A stretch of DNA of 64,000 nucleotides from DATADW01 sp963733905 (GTDB lineage: Bacteria; Actinomycetota; Acidimicrobiia; Spongiisociales; DATADW01). The translations under genes and the position numbers were made by a program. Where the stretch lies: positions 682,001 to 746,000 of the forward strand of contig CAVTEU010000007.1 of assembly GCA_963733905.1 (NCBI GenBank). The letters are read 5' to 3'. The notes under the pieces are model-generated. The model was not told the origin of the DNA. It saw only the letters and a list, made by a program, of their open reading frames with translations, and did no database searches. This document shows, piece by piece, positions 27,076 through 37,196 of this stretch (positions are counted from its first letter, which is position 1; the number at the start of each line of letters is the position of its first letter).

Positions 27076-27483
27076 TCACCGCCCGTCGAGGGCGGCATTG
27101 GCCAAGGAGTCGGCGACGGTGTTGCTCTCTCTCGGGACGTGCTCCAACCGGACCGACCGGAACCCGGCCAGCAGCGCGGTGGCCTTGCGGTGGAGCGGCA
27201 CCAGGCCCGGCGCCTTCACCCGGTAGCGGCCGGTGAGCTGACGTACCAGGAGCTGGCTATCGGCGCGAACCACGAGTTCGTCCGGATCGAACTCGCTTGC
27301 GGCCTCCAGCCCATCGATGACCGCCTGGTACTCGGCCACGTTGTTGGTGGCGACACCGAGAGGGCGGCTCATCATCGCCACCGGCCGTTCCTCTCCCTCC
27401 TCGTAGAGCACGGCGCCTATCGCAGCGGGCCCGGGGTTGCCCCGGGCTGCACCATCGGTATAGAGGACATACCGGCCCGACAT
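27076..27483 (-). CDS. RNase HI-family protein
   Basis: About 135 residues with YTDGAARGNPGPAAIGAV (first catalytic Asp), NNVAEYQAVIDGLE (Glu), VVRADSQLLVRQL (second Asp) and a final HVPRESNTVADSLAN (last Asp). It is the short actinobacterial RNase HI type, which removes RNA-DNA hybrids. I use ATG 27483, though a TTG four codons earlier is possible. The upstream zinc-ribbon and Nif3 genes are on the same strand with tight spacing, forming one operon. Confidence 0.9.
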   Translation of the reverse strand: MSGRYVLYTDGAARGNPGPAAIGAVLYEEGEERPVAMMSRPLGVATNNVAEYQAVIDGLEAASEFDPDELVVRADSQLLVRQLTGRYRVKAPGLVPLHRKATALLAGFRSVRLEHVPRESNTVADSLANAALDGR

Positions 27484-27499
27484 CAGCGGGGGCAACGCA

Positions 27500-28207
27500 T
27501 CACGGCACGACGATGCGGCGGCAATGGACGCAGCGGGGCGGGTCCTCGGCGAGCGCCTCGATCAGCTCAGCGGGTGACAACCGGAGGTGGCACCCCCCAC
27601 ATACCCCATCGATCAGTCGTGCGATCGCCACCGGGTCACGCTGGCGGAGACGTTCGTAGAGAGCCGCCAGCGGGTCGGGCACCAGCGGTGCGATGTCGTT
27701 CTTACGTGCCTCCTTGGCGGCGATCTCGACGTCGATGACCTTCCATTCGGAGGCGACCGCCCCCTCGAGCGTCGCCTCGAGCTTGCGAGCGGCCTCCAAC
27801 TCGGTGCGGCTGGCGACGGCGATCCCCTCGAGAGTTTCCCGCTGGTCGAGCAACTCGAGCACGCCCTCCTCCATCGTGGTGCGCCGGGTCCGCAGCGACT
27901 CGACCTCGTGCTGCATGTTCCCGGTCTCCCGGGCACTCATCCCACCCGCGTAGAGCCGTCGCTCTTCCTGGGTGAGCTTCTGCTCGAGCAGCCCAAGCTC
28001 CCCCTCTGACTTGTCGAGCGCCAACTCCGCCTGCTTGAGCTCGGCTTCCTCCGTCTCGAGGCGGGCAGCGATCCCCTGGGCTGCCTCGTGCGCCACCCGG
28101 TACTGCTCCAGCTCGGGGAGGCTCTGACGGCGATGCAGCAGCCGGTCGATCTCGGAGTCGACCGCCTGCAGGTCGAGCAGGTCGGCCAGACTGCGCAGCT
28201 CCTGCAT
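27500..28207 (-). CDS. Coiled-coil C4-type zinc-ribbon protein (CdsZ-like)
   Basis: Of 235 residues, about 20-170 form a long coiled coil (LETEEAELKQAELALDKSEGEL and similar heptads). A C-terminal zinc ribbon follows with CGGCHLRLSP and CVHC. This is the conserved bacterial family often encoded beside RNase HI and Nif3, as here. Its role is unclear. The start overlaps the Nif3 stop by one base (ATG/TGA type coupling). Confidence 0.9.
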   Translation of the reverse strand: MQELRSLADLLDLQAVDSEIDRLLHRRQSLPELEQYRVAHEAAQGIAARLETEEAELKQAELALDKSEGELGLLEQKLTQEERRLYAGGMSARETGNMQHEVESLRTRRTTMEEGVLELLDQRETLEGIAVASRTELEAARKLEATLEGAVASEWKVIDVEIAAKEARKNDIAPLVPDPLAALYERLRQRDPVAIARLIDGVCGGCHLRLSPAELIEALAEDPPRCVHCRRIVVP

Positions 28208-29313
28208 CAGCGAAGGTCCCTCCAGGGTGTCGGATCGAGATGGGTGAGGTCGATGGCTCCGGGCTCCATCGACCGGATGGCAGCGTACAGCGCCCTGATA
28301 CCGGGACGCTCGGTGGCGGTGTGACCTGCATCGATCACCGCCACCCCTCGCTCGACGGCGGACACGGTCGAATGGTGACGGACATCACCGGTGACGACGG
28401 CGTCGGCGCCGGCGGCGATGGCCGCCTCGAGCAGATCGCCACCCGATCCGGGTACGGCGGCCACCCGCCGCAGCGGCCGCTCGGGGTCTCCCGCCACCCG
28501 TAGTCCGACCGTCCCGAGCCTGTCCGCCACGAGCCCGGCGAATTGTCGCAAGCTGTTCACCGGCGCTGTCCCCACCCTCCCCACAAATCCCACGTTGGAG
28601 ACCGTCGGGATCACATCGAAGGCGGGCTCCTCGTAGGGGTGCGCCGCCACCATGGCGGCCAGGACCGCGTCGCGCCGCGAGGCGGGGGCCACCATCTCGA
28701 CCCGCACCTCAGGGGCGAGCGTCGCCGACCCAGCTTCTCCGACGACGGGGTTGGATAGCTCGCCGCCGAGGAAGCTGCCCGAGCCGGGCGTGCGGAACGA
28801 GCAATGGGTGTACCGCCCGATCCGGCCGGCGCCGGCTTCGGCCATGGCCTCCACCAGCGCATCGACCGACTCCGACGGGGCGAACGTGACCACCTTGACC
28901 GTCGGACCGGCCTCGATCGGTCCGAAGGGGGCGGGGTCCCCGAGCCCGAGGGCGTCGCAAAGGGCATCGGCGGCTCCGCCTGGGACCGCATCCCAGTTGG
29001 TATGGACCACGGCCAAGGCGACCCCACCGGCAGCTAGCCGGAGCGCTCTGCCCCCAGGTCCCTTCCCGGCCACGAGCGAGGTGACGGGGCGGAAGAGCAG
29101 CGGGTGGTACGAGACGAGGAGAGCCGGACGCTGCCGACCGGACAACACGGTGTCGATCACCGCATCGGTCACCTCGTGGCATACCGCAACCGGCCCCGCG
29201 CCGGCCTCCGGATCGCCCAATTGCAGACCGACCGGGTCCCAACCCGCCGCCTTGTCCGGAGGGGCCAGCGCGCTCAGCGCTGCCAGCGTGTCGCCCACCG
29301 TGGTCCGTTCCAC
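28207..29313 (-). CDS. Nif3-like dinuclear metal-centre protein (DUF34)
   Basis: The 368-residue protein matches NIF3/YbgI: LVSYHPLLFRPVTSL with the metal His, HTNWDAVPGG, and late VTGDVRHH..VIDAGHTATE with the other metal ligands. An inserted central domain (about residues 130-250, including HPYEEPAFDV) is the PII/CutA-like domain found in many longer homologues. Proposed roles include GTP cyclohydrolase-like or metal-insertion chemistry, unproven. First gene of the Nif3 - zinc ribbon - RNase HI operon. Confidence 0.92.
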   Translation of the reverse strand: MERTTVGDTLAALSALAPPDKAAGWDPVGLQLGDPEAGAGPVAVCHEVTDAVIDTVLSGRQRPALLVSYHPLLFRPVTSLVAGKGPGGRALRLAAGGVALAVVHTNWDAVPGGAADALCDALGLGDPAPFGPIEAGPTVKVVTFAPSESVDALVEAMAEAGAGRIGRYTHCSFRTPGSGSFLGGELSNPVVGEAGSATLAPEVRVEMVAPASRRDAVLAAMVAAHPYEEPAFDVIPTVSNVGFVGRVGTAPVNSLRQFAGLVADRLGTVGLRVAGDPERPLRRVAAVPGSGGDLLEAAIAAGADAVVTGDVRHHSTVSAVERGVAVIDAGHTATERPGIRALYAAIRSMEPGAIDLTHLDPTPWRDLR

Positions 29314-29360
29314 GACCTCACTCTCTCCGAAGCTGGCCCGGCCCGCAAGTACGGTGCGCC

Positions 29361-30466
29361 CATGCCCTCTTTGATCTGTTCGTCATGCTCGACCCGATAC
29401 TACATCGTCCGCCCTGCGTGGAACCTGCGAGCGGTGTGGCTCGCCGCTCCTCTGTGAGTACGAGATCGACCCGGTCGACCCAGCGGTGCTCGACACCCGG
29501 CCCCATTCGATGTGGCGGTATTCCGAGGTGCTCCCCCAGGCCGACCCAGTGACTCTCGGTGAAGGGTGGACCCCGCTGGTTCCTGCGGGCGAAAACGTCT
29601 GGGTCAAGGACGAATCGGTCAACCCAACCGGGTCGTTCAAGGACAGGGGGATGGCGATGGCGGTGACCATGGCGCGTCACCTTGGAGCCGTGTCATTGGC
29701 GGCGCCATCGGCAGGCAACGCCGCGGTTGCTCTGGCGGCGTATGGGTCGGCCGCCGGCCTCCCGGTAACCGTGGCGCTCCCCGACGACACCCCGTCGTGG
29801 TTCGTCGAGAAGGCCCGGGCTCATGGTGCTTCGGTGCACCTCGTCGAGGGCACCATCGGTGATGCCGGGACCTGGCTGCGCAACAACCGCCCGATCGATG
29901 CCCTCGACGTCTCGACGCTGCGCGAGCCATACCGGGTCGAGGGCAAGAAGATCATGGCCTACGAGCTTTGGGAGCAACTCGGTCGATCACTCCCCGATGT
30001 GATCGTCTACCCGACCGGTGGCGGTACCGGTCTCATCGGGATGTGGCGCGCCTTCGGCGAGATGGAACGGCTGGGATGGGTGGGGCCGGAGCGTCCCCGC
30101 ATGGTGTCGGCACAGGTCGCCGGGTGTGATCCGGTGGTCAGGGCCTTCAAGGGGCTCGACGCAGTCTCACCCAGCGCCGATGTCTCGCCCACCGGACTCC
30201 GGGTTCCGACACCGCTTGGACTCGACCTGTGTGTCGCCGCCTTGAAGTCCAGCAACGGGACTGCCATCTCGATCGAGGGAGCCGAGATGTGGGAAGCCGC
30301 CGCCGACATGGCGGCCACAGTCGGGGTCGACGCCGGACCCGAGAGCGGGGCAGCCTGGGCTGTTTTCACACGGCTTCAACAACAGGGTTGGATCGAGAGC
30401 GCTGACCGTGTCGTCGTCTTCAACACCGGTTCGATGACGCCATATGAACCCCTCTTTTCCAATTAG
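29361..30466 (+). CDS. Threonine synthase-like PLP enzyme with N-terminal zinc ribbon (frameshifted)
   Basis: The catalytic domain has the PLP-Lys motif NPTGSFKDRGMAMAV, SAGNAAVALAAYG, the PTGGGTGLIGMW phosphate loop and FNTGSMTP at the end, as in threonine synthase. The N-terminus from ATG 29361 gives ICSSC. After a shift near 29425 comes ERCGSPLLCEYEIDPVD, making a CxxC-CxxC ribbon typical of short threonine synthase-like proteins. Joined length is about 368 residues. Threonine synthesis is the likely role, but paralogues of unknown substrate share these features. It is divergent from the Nif3 operon. Confidence 0.85.
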
Positions 30467-30528
30467 ACGGTTCTCAAAAGGGAGGGGTATCGTCTTGTTC
30501 AACGTATTGAAGGAGAGGCGGACGTTCG

Positions 30529-32304
30529 ATGAGGGGTAACAAGATTCTGCAGCGGTTCCTCGTTTTGGTCGCTTTGTTCGGGGTGCTGGCCACGAGCGCG
30601 ACCGCCAACGCCCAGGAGGACCCCACCGAGTTGGCGCCGTTCGGTACCACCGATGACGGCGTCGTCGAAGTCATTCCGTCATCAGCCACTCCGCAGGCGA
30701 ACGAGATCTACGGGTGGGAGTCGCTCGGGATCGTGGCGGGCGGTGCGCAGATGCGCCGCCACTCCCTGGGTGCCGACCGGCTCGAGGTGTGGATCTGCAA
30801 TGTCGGCGGTCCTTACAGCCTCACGCCAAACCAGGTGGCCAACAAGCTCGACAACGAGCTTGGCCCCTATTTCGACTCTGTGTCAGAGGGCCGCTACCAG
30901 CCGAACTTCGCTGCGGGTGGCACCCTCAACGGCAGCAGTTCCTCCGATTGCCTCGGTGGCATCAATCAGACCAGCAATGCCAATGGTGTGATCGTGGTGG
31001 AGAACGGCTACGTCGGATCAGCACTCGGTGGGCCCGGCCTTCTCTGCAACGCCGGAGGAAGCTGTCCCGAGGCGCCGGACACCTTCCCCGCCAACAGCCG
31101 CTACGTGCTCGCTGGCGCCGAGACGGTCAACGACGGCGCCGCCCAGGACAACGGCTTCACCTCGGCTCTGGTGTCGGTGATCGCCCACGAAGTCGGGCAC
31201 ACCCTCAACTTCCCCCACTCCTACTCCGGGCAGACCTTTGTCAGCGGCCAGCTCTGGGAGTACGACAACCCCACCGACAACATGAGCGGGAACCTCACCA
31301 ACGCGAACGGCTCACCGAGCGAGACTCTCGCCGAGCCCTACCAGTCGATGGGCTTCAACCGGTATGCAGCCGGATGGCTCAGCCCCGACGACGTGATGGT
31401 CTACCGCGGGGGTCCCCGCTCGATCAAGGTCTACAAGGCTGGGAACAACGGCCGGCAACTCATCGTGCTCCCGCAAGGCGCCCAGGGCTTCTACGTGGCG
31501 CTCGAGACCAGGCTCCCGAGCACGTACGACCCGGTGCCCGGGCCGGCTAGGGGGCTCCAGGCGCACACCGTTGACCAGCGGAAGTCGGCCTGTGCCGACG
31601 ACCCGCGGGCAGACACACTCTCCGCCTGCTTCAGCCTCTTCCGAGAGCACAAGCAGCGCCCCCCCAGCCCTTATGCCGCTGACCACACCCTCAAGGTGGG
31701 CGACGTCCGCACCTATGGGGCGTTCCAGGTCACGGTCACAGGCAAGACCAGCGAGTTCATGAGGGTCGAGCTGCTGGGGTTCTCCGACATCATCGGCAAC
31801 ACCTTCACCAAGGAGATCCTCTGGCTCGCCGACGAGGAGATCACGCTGGGTTGCAACCCGCCGGCAAACGACAAGTTCTGTCCCGAAGACCAAGTGACTC
31901 GTGGCCAGATGGCGTCGTTCCTCGCCCGGGCGCTCGACCTGCCAAAGGCGAATCGCGACTTCTTCACCGACGACGAGGGAAATGCCCACGAGGGGAACAT
32001 CAACCGCCTCGCCGCGGCAGGGATCACCGAGGGGTGCACAACCGCCACGACCTTCTGCCCCGACGACAGCGTCAGCAGGGCGCAGATGGCGTCATTCCTC
32101 GCCCGGGCGCTCAACCTGCCCAAGGCGAACAGGGACTACTTCAACGACGACGAGGGGAACACCCACGAGGCCAACATCAACCGTCTGGCCAAGTCGGGGA
32201 TCACCCAGGGCTGCAACAGCGCCAACACGCAGTTCTGCCCAGAGGACTCTGTGACGCGCGGACAGATGGCGGCCTTCCTCTACCGGGGACGGAGCAAGTT
32301 CTAA
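30529..32304 (+). CDS. Secreted metalloprotease with three C-terminal SLH-type repeats
   Basis: The 591-residue protein has a signal peptide (FLVLVALFGVLATSATANA) and a metzincin-like zinc motif HEVGHTLNFPH (HExxHxxxxxH) near residue 222. A SMGFNRYAAGWL segment may serve as the Met-turn region, as in M6/M11-type proteases. The C-terminal 165 residues hold three S-layer-homology-like repeats, each with ITxGCN/T..FCPxDxVTRGQMASFLARAL. These probably attach it to the cell wall. Several cysteines suggest disulfides. AAGGAGAGG lies upstream of ATG 30529. The substrate is unknown. Confidence 0.88.
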   Translation: MRGNKILQRFLVLVALFGVLATSATANAQEDPTELAPFGTTDDGVVEVIPSSATPQANEIYGWESLGIVAGGAQMRRHSLGADRLEVWICNVGGPYSLTPNQVANKLDNELGPYFDSVSEGRYQPNFAAGGTLNGSSSSDCLGGINQTSNANGVIVVENGYVGSALGGPGLLCNAGGSCPEAPDTFPANSRYVLAGAETVNDGAAQDNGFTSALVSVIAHEVGHTLNFPHSYSGQTFVSGQLWEYDNPTDNMSGNLTNANGSPSETLAEPYQSMGFNRYAAGWLSPDDVMVYRGGPRSIKVYKAGNNGRQLIVLPQGAQGFYVALETRLPSTYDPVPGPARGLQAHTVDQRKSACADDPRADTLSACFSLFREHKQRPPSPYAADHTLKVGDVRTYGAFQVTVTGKTSEFMRVELLGFSDIIGNTFTKEILWLADEEITLGCNPPANDKFCPEDQVTRGQMASFLARALDLPKANRDFFTDDEGNAHEGNINRLAAAGITEGCTTATTFCPDDSVSRAQMASFLARALNLPKANRDYFNDDEGNTHEANINRLAKSGITQGCNSANTQFCPEDSVTRGQMAAFLYRGRSKF

Positions 32305-32337
32305 GGAGGAGACGGGCCCGGCCGATAACGGGCGCCC

Positions 32338-33501
32338 ATGAGCTGGAAGGAGCACTTCTCCCGGTTCATGGGCGCCGACCCCCAACGACTCCACCTCGCC
32401 GCCCACAGCCATCATCCCTGGCCGGACGTCAGCTTCGAGGCACAGCAACAGGCGTGGCAGGACGCCGCCGTCTGGATGGACAACAAATGGGGACTGATCT
32501 TCGGAGAGGTGATCCCCCAGGCCCAAGGGCATGTCGCCAGGTTGCTCGGTCTCCCCGACCCCAAGACCATCGCCTTCGCCCCCAACACCCACGAGCTGGT
32601 CCTGAGGCTGCTCTCCGCCCTCCCTCGGCCGACCCGGATCCTCACCACCGACTCCGAATTCCACAGCTTCGCCCGCCAGTCGCGCCGGCTCGAGGAGCAG
32701 GGTTGGGCGATCGTGACCCGGATCCCGCTCGAGCCGCTCGACTCTTTCCCCGATCGCTTCTCCCGGGTGGCGGCAGCCGGCGGTCACCACCTCGTCTATT
32801 TCTCGCACGTCGCCTACGACTCGGGGTACGTCGTCCCGGATCTCTCCGCTGTGGTCAACGCCGTTCCAGATCGATCTACCGCGGTGGTGATCGACGGCTA
32901 CCACGGGTTCATGGCGCTCCCCACCGATCTCGGCGCCATGGCGGAGCGCTCCTTCTACACGGCGGGTGGGTACAAGTACGCCATGGCGGGCGAAGGGGTT
33001 TGCCATCTCCATTGCCCGCCCGGGTTCGCCGATCGCCCGGTGGACACCGGCTGGCTCGCCGGGTTCGGGGCGCTCGAGGAAGGCACTGGCCTAGAGGTCT
33101 CCTACCCGGCTGACGGTGGGAGGTTTTTCGGCGCCACCTTCGACCCGAGCGGGCTCTACCGGTTCAACGCCGTGCAACGCTGGCTGGCAGCGCTGGGAAC
33201 CGACGTGGATGCCATCCACGGTCATGTCGCCGCCATCCAGGTGGCGCTGCTCGAACTGCTCTCTACCCATCCCATAACGGGGCTCGACCTCGGCGAGCTC
33301 ATCCCCGATCGGACCGCCCCGCAGCGGGGGCATTTCCTCACCTTCCGGACTCCGCATGCCGGCGCCATGCAACGACGACTCCTCGACCACCGGGTCATCG
33401 TCGACGCCAGAGGCGACCGGTTGCGGATCGGCCTGGGGATCTACCACGACCTCGACGACGTGGCGATGATCCACCAGCGGTTGGAGGCTGCCCTCGGCTA
33501 G
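32338..33501 (+). CDS. Class-V aminotransferase-fold PLP enzyme (kynureninase-like)
   Basis: A 387-residue fold-type I enzyme with FAPNTHELVLRLLSA, FSHVAYDSGYVVPDL, VVIDGYHGFMALP (PLP-binding Asp) and SFYTAGGYKYAMAGEG (PLP-Lys). Length and motifs resemble kynureninase and related class V enzymes. It may belong with the cyclase-family (kynurenine-formamidase-like) gene and second class V enzyme 2-3 kb downstream, but a kynurenine pathway is not proven. It starts at ATG 32338, 34 bases after the metalloprotease gene. Confidence 0.85.
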   Translation: MSWKEHFSRFMGADPQRLHLAAHSHHPWPDVSFEAQQQAWQDAAVWMDNKWGLIFGEVIPQAQGHVARLLGLPDPKTIAFAPNTHELVLRLLSALPRPTRILTTDSEFHSFARQSRRLEEQGWAIVTRIPLEPLDSFPDRFSRVAAAGGHHLVYFSHVAYDSGYVVPDLSAVVNAVPDRSTAVVIDGYHGFMALPTDLGAMAERSFYTAGGYKYAMAGEGVCHLHCPPGFADRPVDTGWLAGFGALEEGTGLEVSYPADGGRFFGATFDPSGLYRFNAVQRWLAALGTDVDAIHGHVAAIQVALLELLSTHPITGLDLGELIPDRTAPQRGHFLTFRTPHAGAMQRRLLDHRVIVDARGDRLRIGLGIYHDLDDVAMIHQRLEAALG

Positions 33502-33546
33502 TACGGCGCAGCTACCGTCGCCCATCGAGTCGGAGGAGCCGATCCA

Positions 33547-33955
33547 GTGCTGCGGGTGATCAAGCCGGACCAGAGGGTGGAGGACCTCGCCAGCGGCGCC
33601 ATGCTCCGCCAGGCCGCCATTGCCGGGGCAACCACCGGCGCCGAACGGCTCTGGGTCGGTTACGTGGAGCTGCCACCCGGGTCGAGTTCGGCGGTCCACC
33701 ACCATGGAGTGGCCGAGAGCGCCATCTACGTCATTTCGGGGCAGGCGCGTTTCATATCGGGCGAGACGCTGAGCGAAGTCCAGGACGCCGACCCGGGCGA
33801 CTTCGTATGGGTCGGCCCCCACGAAGTCCACGTCGAGCTCAACCGGAGCAATACCGAGCCGGTTCGGATGGTGGTGGCCCGCTCCACCCAGGAGGGGATC
33901 GTGATCAACATCGACCCCCCACCGGGGTGGGTCGCCTCCGGTGTGAGCCTGGAGC
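33547..33955 (+). CDS. Cupin-domain protein
   Basis: A small beta-barrel with the cupin motif 1 pattern SAVHHHGVAESAIYVISGQARF (metal His cluster and Glu) and motif 2 PGDFVWVGPHEVHVELN. Length to the fold's end is about 135 residues. The frame has no stop at the expected place and runs on into the next gene, so a small shift near 33930-33960 is probable. GTG 33547 is the start, after AGGAGC. Substrate is unknown. Confidence 0.8.
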
Positions 33956-35091
33956 GTGGTTCGTACTCTCAGTACCGGGGAACTGAATCGGGCGGTCCTC
34001 GAGCGCCAACTGTTGCTGCGACGTCGCCGGCTCGGTGTCGATCGGGCCGTGGAGCGGGTTGCCGGGCTGCAATCGCAGTACGCCCCGTCCCCCTACATCC
34101 GGTTGTGGTCGAGCCTCGAGGGCTTCACCCTCGGCGCCCTGACCAGCGCCCTGGAGAGACGGCGGGTGGTCCAGGCCACCTTGATGCGCTCCACCATCCA
34201 CATCGTGTCGGCGCGGGACTTCTGGCTGCTCGCCGCCGGTGTCGGTCCATCACTCCAGGAGTGGCGGCTGCGGGCTCAGGGTGGAAGCGGTGATGAGCGG
34301 CCTCGACCTGGAAGCAGCGCAGCTTGCGGTCCGGGCCAAGCTCGCCGGGCGGGTGTGGCCCCGCAAGGAACTCGACGCCGTTCTCGGCGAGCAGGGGTCC
34401 TCGGTTTGGTCCGGCATCTGGGTACCGATGGTCCGAGTGCCACCCTCGGGTACGTGGGAACGGCGTCGCGCCGATCATTTCCAGCTGGCGGAGGAATGGT
34501 TGGGGCCATCGGATGCCGACGAAGAACGCGGGTTGGAGCACCTGTTGCGCCGCTACCTCGGCGGGTTCGGTCCGGCGACCATTGGCGACGCCGCCTCGTG
34601 GGCCGGTGTGCCTGCCGGCAAGCTCGCCGAAGCTGCGCCAGCGACTCCACCTGCGAAGGCTGCGCGGTCCCGACGGCACCGAGTTGATCGACCTGCCCCG
34701 CGCTCCTCTGCCCCGTGCCGAAACGCCGGCTCCGCCGAGGTTCATCGGCACATGGGACGCCGCCCTCCTCGTCCACTGCCGGAGGGCGGTGATCATCCCC
34801 GAGGAGTACCGCCCCCGCATCTTCCACACCAAGGCTCCGCAGTCCTACCCCACGTTCCTGGTGGACGGATCGGTGCGTGGCACCTGGAAATCGGAACGGT
34901 CGGGGGCCAGGGCGATACTGAGAATCGAGCCGTTCGAGCCCATCCCGCGCCGTACCGTCGGACCGTTGAAGGAGGAGGCCGCCGCCCTCGTTCGGTTTGT
35001 CGAACCCGACGCCGAGCGCCACGAGGTGGCTCTCCAACACCTGGCTGAAGACGGTTTGGCGTCACTCAAGGGGCCAGGACCGCGTCCGGTG
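33956..35091 (+). CDS. Winged-helix DNA-binding-domain protein (AlkX/HTH_42 type, frameshifted)
   Basis: The N-terminus RAVLERQLLLRRRRLGVDRAVERVAGLQSQYAPSPYIRLWSRL-like start and MRSTIHIVSARDFWLLA are hallmarks of the HTH_42 family. The middle (RYLGGFGPATIGDAASWAG) and the C-terminal part (TWDAALLVHCRR, then FHTKAPQSYPTFLVDG) lie in two other frames, joined by shifts near 34270 and 34640. About 370 residues in all. Related proteins bind or glycosylate DNA in stress responses; function here unknown. The exact stop is uncertain, near 35048-35091. Confidence 0.78.
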
Positions 35092-35141
35092 ACGCCAAAA
35101 CGGATAGCCTCACCGGCCAACGGGTCGACGAGGAGGTGCCC

Positions 35142-35962
35142 ATGTGCGTCAGCAGTCTCCACCGGCACGATGAAGGCGTTAGCCGCCGAGGATTCCTCAA
35201 GGCAGGAGCCGCTGCCGCCCTGGGAGCGGCGGCCACCGTGGCCGGCCCTGTTGCCCCGGTCATGGCCGCCCGTGGAAAGCGCGATCGGATCGCGGACCTG
35301 ACCCACGTCTTCGCCGAAGGCTTCCCGATGTACGTCGGGCCCAACCCGTCGCGGAACCACTGGCCACGTTCGAGGAAGACGGCTTCTACTCGCAACTCTG
35401 GACCATCGCCGAGCACTCCGGTACCCATGTCGACGTCCCTGGCCACTTCGTCGAGGGAAACCGACTCGCCCACCAACTGACACCAGACGAATTGATGGCG
35501 CCGCTGGCCGTAATCGACATCTCCGACCGCGCAGCCGTCGATCCGGACGCTGCTGTCACTGTCGCCGACATACGCGGCTATGAGCGCCGTTATGGGCGGA
35601 TCCCTCGGGGAGCGCTGGTTTGCGAATACTCGGGATGGGAGGTTCGGGTGGGCGACGAGGCGGCTTACCGCAATACCGGACCCGACGGGCTGTTCCATTT
35701 TCCCGGGTTCAGCGGCGAGTCGGTCGAATTCCTTCTCGACCGAAGGCAGATAACCGGCATCGGCGTGGACACTCTCAGCCTCGACATCGGTGCCTCGACC
35801 ACGTTCGAGGTCCACGTGACGCTGCTCGGGGCCGACCGCTTCGGGGTGGAGAACATGGCCAACCTGAGCGGCGTTCCCCCGAGCGGGGCCACTGTGTTCG
35901 TTGGTCTCGTCCCTTGGGAGAACGGCTCGGGCGGACCCTGCCGAGCCGTCGCCACGTGGTGA
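35142..35962 (+). CDS. Tat-exported cyclase-family (kynurenine-formamidase-like) hydrolase (frameshifted)
   Basis: The N-terminus has a twin-arginine signal (SRRGFLKAGAAAALGAAA). After a shift near 35360 the cyclase/KynB-like core follows: TIAEHSGTHVDVPGHF, the HxGTHxDxPxH metal-binding motif. Then DISDRAAVDPD and a long C-terminal barrel to ENGSGGPCRAVA. Joined length is about 272 residues. The family hydrolyses amides or lactones with a bound divalent metal. Exported members are known but unassigned. It ends one base before the convergent class V enzyme. Confidence 0.87.
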
Positions 35963-37060
35963 TCAGCGTGGCTTGACCAGCGGACGGAGGGCATCGACAG
36001 CCGCCTCGACGTGCTCGTCGGTGTTGTAGACGTGGAACGAGATACGCACCTCACCGGCGCGCACCGCGGCGGCGATGCTCCTCTTAGAGAGAATCGCCTT
36101 CACCGTCTGTGGAGCGTCCGATGTCGGCACCCCGAGGACCGAGGATCCAGTTGGTTCCAGCCCGAGCGCATCCGCCGCCTTCGTTGCCAGCCCGACACAC
36201 CACGCTTCACGATCGGCAGCCGCGATGGAGCCGAGCAGTTCGAGCGAGCACCGCGCTCCGGCCCAAGGGTGCCAGGCAAGGGATACGTCGAGCCCGATGG
36301 CACCGTCGGCGAGGTCGTCGAGTTCGGTGGTGAAGAAGTCGGCGCCGGGCCGGAGCCCGCGCCAGGATGCCGTCAGGGCTGGAGGTACTCGGGCTTCTTC
36401 CCCGAGGTGGAGGAACGCCACCCCCCTTGGGCAGAGGAGGTGCTTGTAGGCGGCGGCGACCACGTAGTCGATCTGGAGCCGGTCGGCATCCAGCGGAAGG
36501 ATCCCGGCCGAGTGGCTGGCGTCGACTATTACCTGTGCCCCCACCGAACGGGCCGCCGCAGCCAGCACTGAGAGGTCCTGGGTGGCGCCGCCGTTCGAGC
36601 GCACATGGCTGGTGGCGACCAATGTGACGGTGTCATCGATCGCGTCGGCAAGGGACGCGAACGAGGCGGTCCGCACCTCGGCTCCGGCGAGCCGAGCCGC
36701 AGCCACCAGCGGAAGCGATAGCGAGGTGAACTCCCCATCTGGGAGAAGCACGACCGACCGGGCATCGAGTGTCGCCCCCACCAGCGCCACGGCCACCGAC
36801 ACCGCGGGCATCAGCGCCACCCTGCTGGGATCTCCACCCAGAAAGGGTGCGATCAACTCACGGCATGCTTCCCCCGCCGGCTCCCAATCCTCCTCGTACG
36901 CCGCGGTGCCCGACCACCATGCCGCAGCCGCCTCCACCAGGGCGTGGAGGGTGGCGGTGGGCGGAAGCCCGTATGTCGCCGTGTCCAGGTAGACCTGACG
37001 GGTCGGAGCGAACAACTGGAGCAGCTCGCGGCTGCCGGGTTGAAGGGCAGGGCCGGTCAT
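35963..37060 (-). CDS. Class-V aminotransferase/cysteine-desulfurase-like PLP enzyme
   Basis: A 365-residue enzyme starting at ATG 37060 (MTGPALQPG). YLDTATYGLPP opens the fold, VIVDASHSAGILPLD carries the PLP-binding Asp and His, and YVVAAAYKHLLCPRGVAFL carries the PLP Lys. FHVYNTDEHVEAAVDALR ends it. This is the isopenicillin-N-epimerase/selenocysteine-lyase-like branch of class V; substrate unknown. The upstream in-frame extension to 37159 is low-complexity and rejected. Confidence 0.85.
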   Translation of the reverse strand: MTGPALQPGSRELLQLFAPTRQVYLDTATYGLPPTATLHALVEAAAAWWSGTAAYEEDWEPAGEACRELIAPFLGGDPSRVALMPAVSVAVALVGATLDARSVVLLPDGEFTSLSLPLVAAARLAGAEVRTASFASLADAIDDTVTLVATSHVRSNGGATQDLSVLAAAARSVGAQVIVDASHSAGILPLDADRLQIDYVVAAAYKHLLCPRGVAFLHLGEEARVPPALTASWRGLRPGADFFTTELDDLADGAIGLDVSLAWHPWAGARCSLELLGSIAAADREAWCVGLATKAADALGLEPTGSSVLGVPTSDAPQTVKAILSKRSIAAAVRAGEVRISFHVYNTDEHVEAAVDALRPLVKPR

Positions 37061-37196
37061 CGGATACCGTTCTAGCCGTTTAGTGGTTGGCCATCGGGAA
37101 GGGATGCGACTTGAGCGGTGACCATGCCATCCCCACTGGGCCAGTCCCCACTGGGCCATTCCCGGCTGGGTCGACCCGGAGACCTATAGCGCGATC

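Noticed and set aside
37060..37159. N-terminal extension of the class V enzyme
   Set aside because: The extra residues are low-complexity and run through the upstream intergenic duplication.
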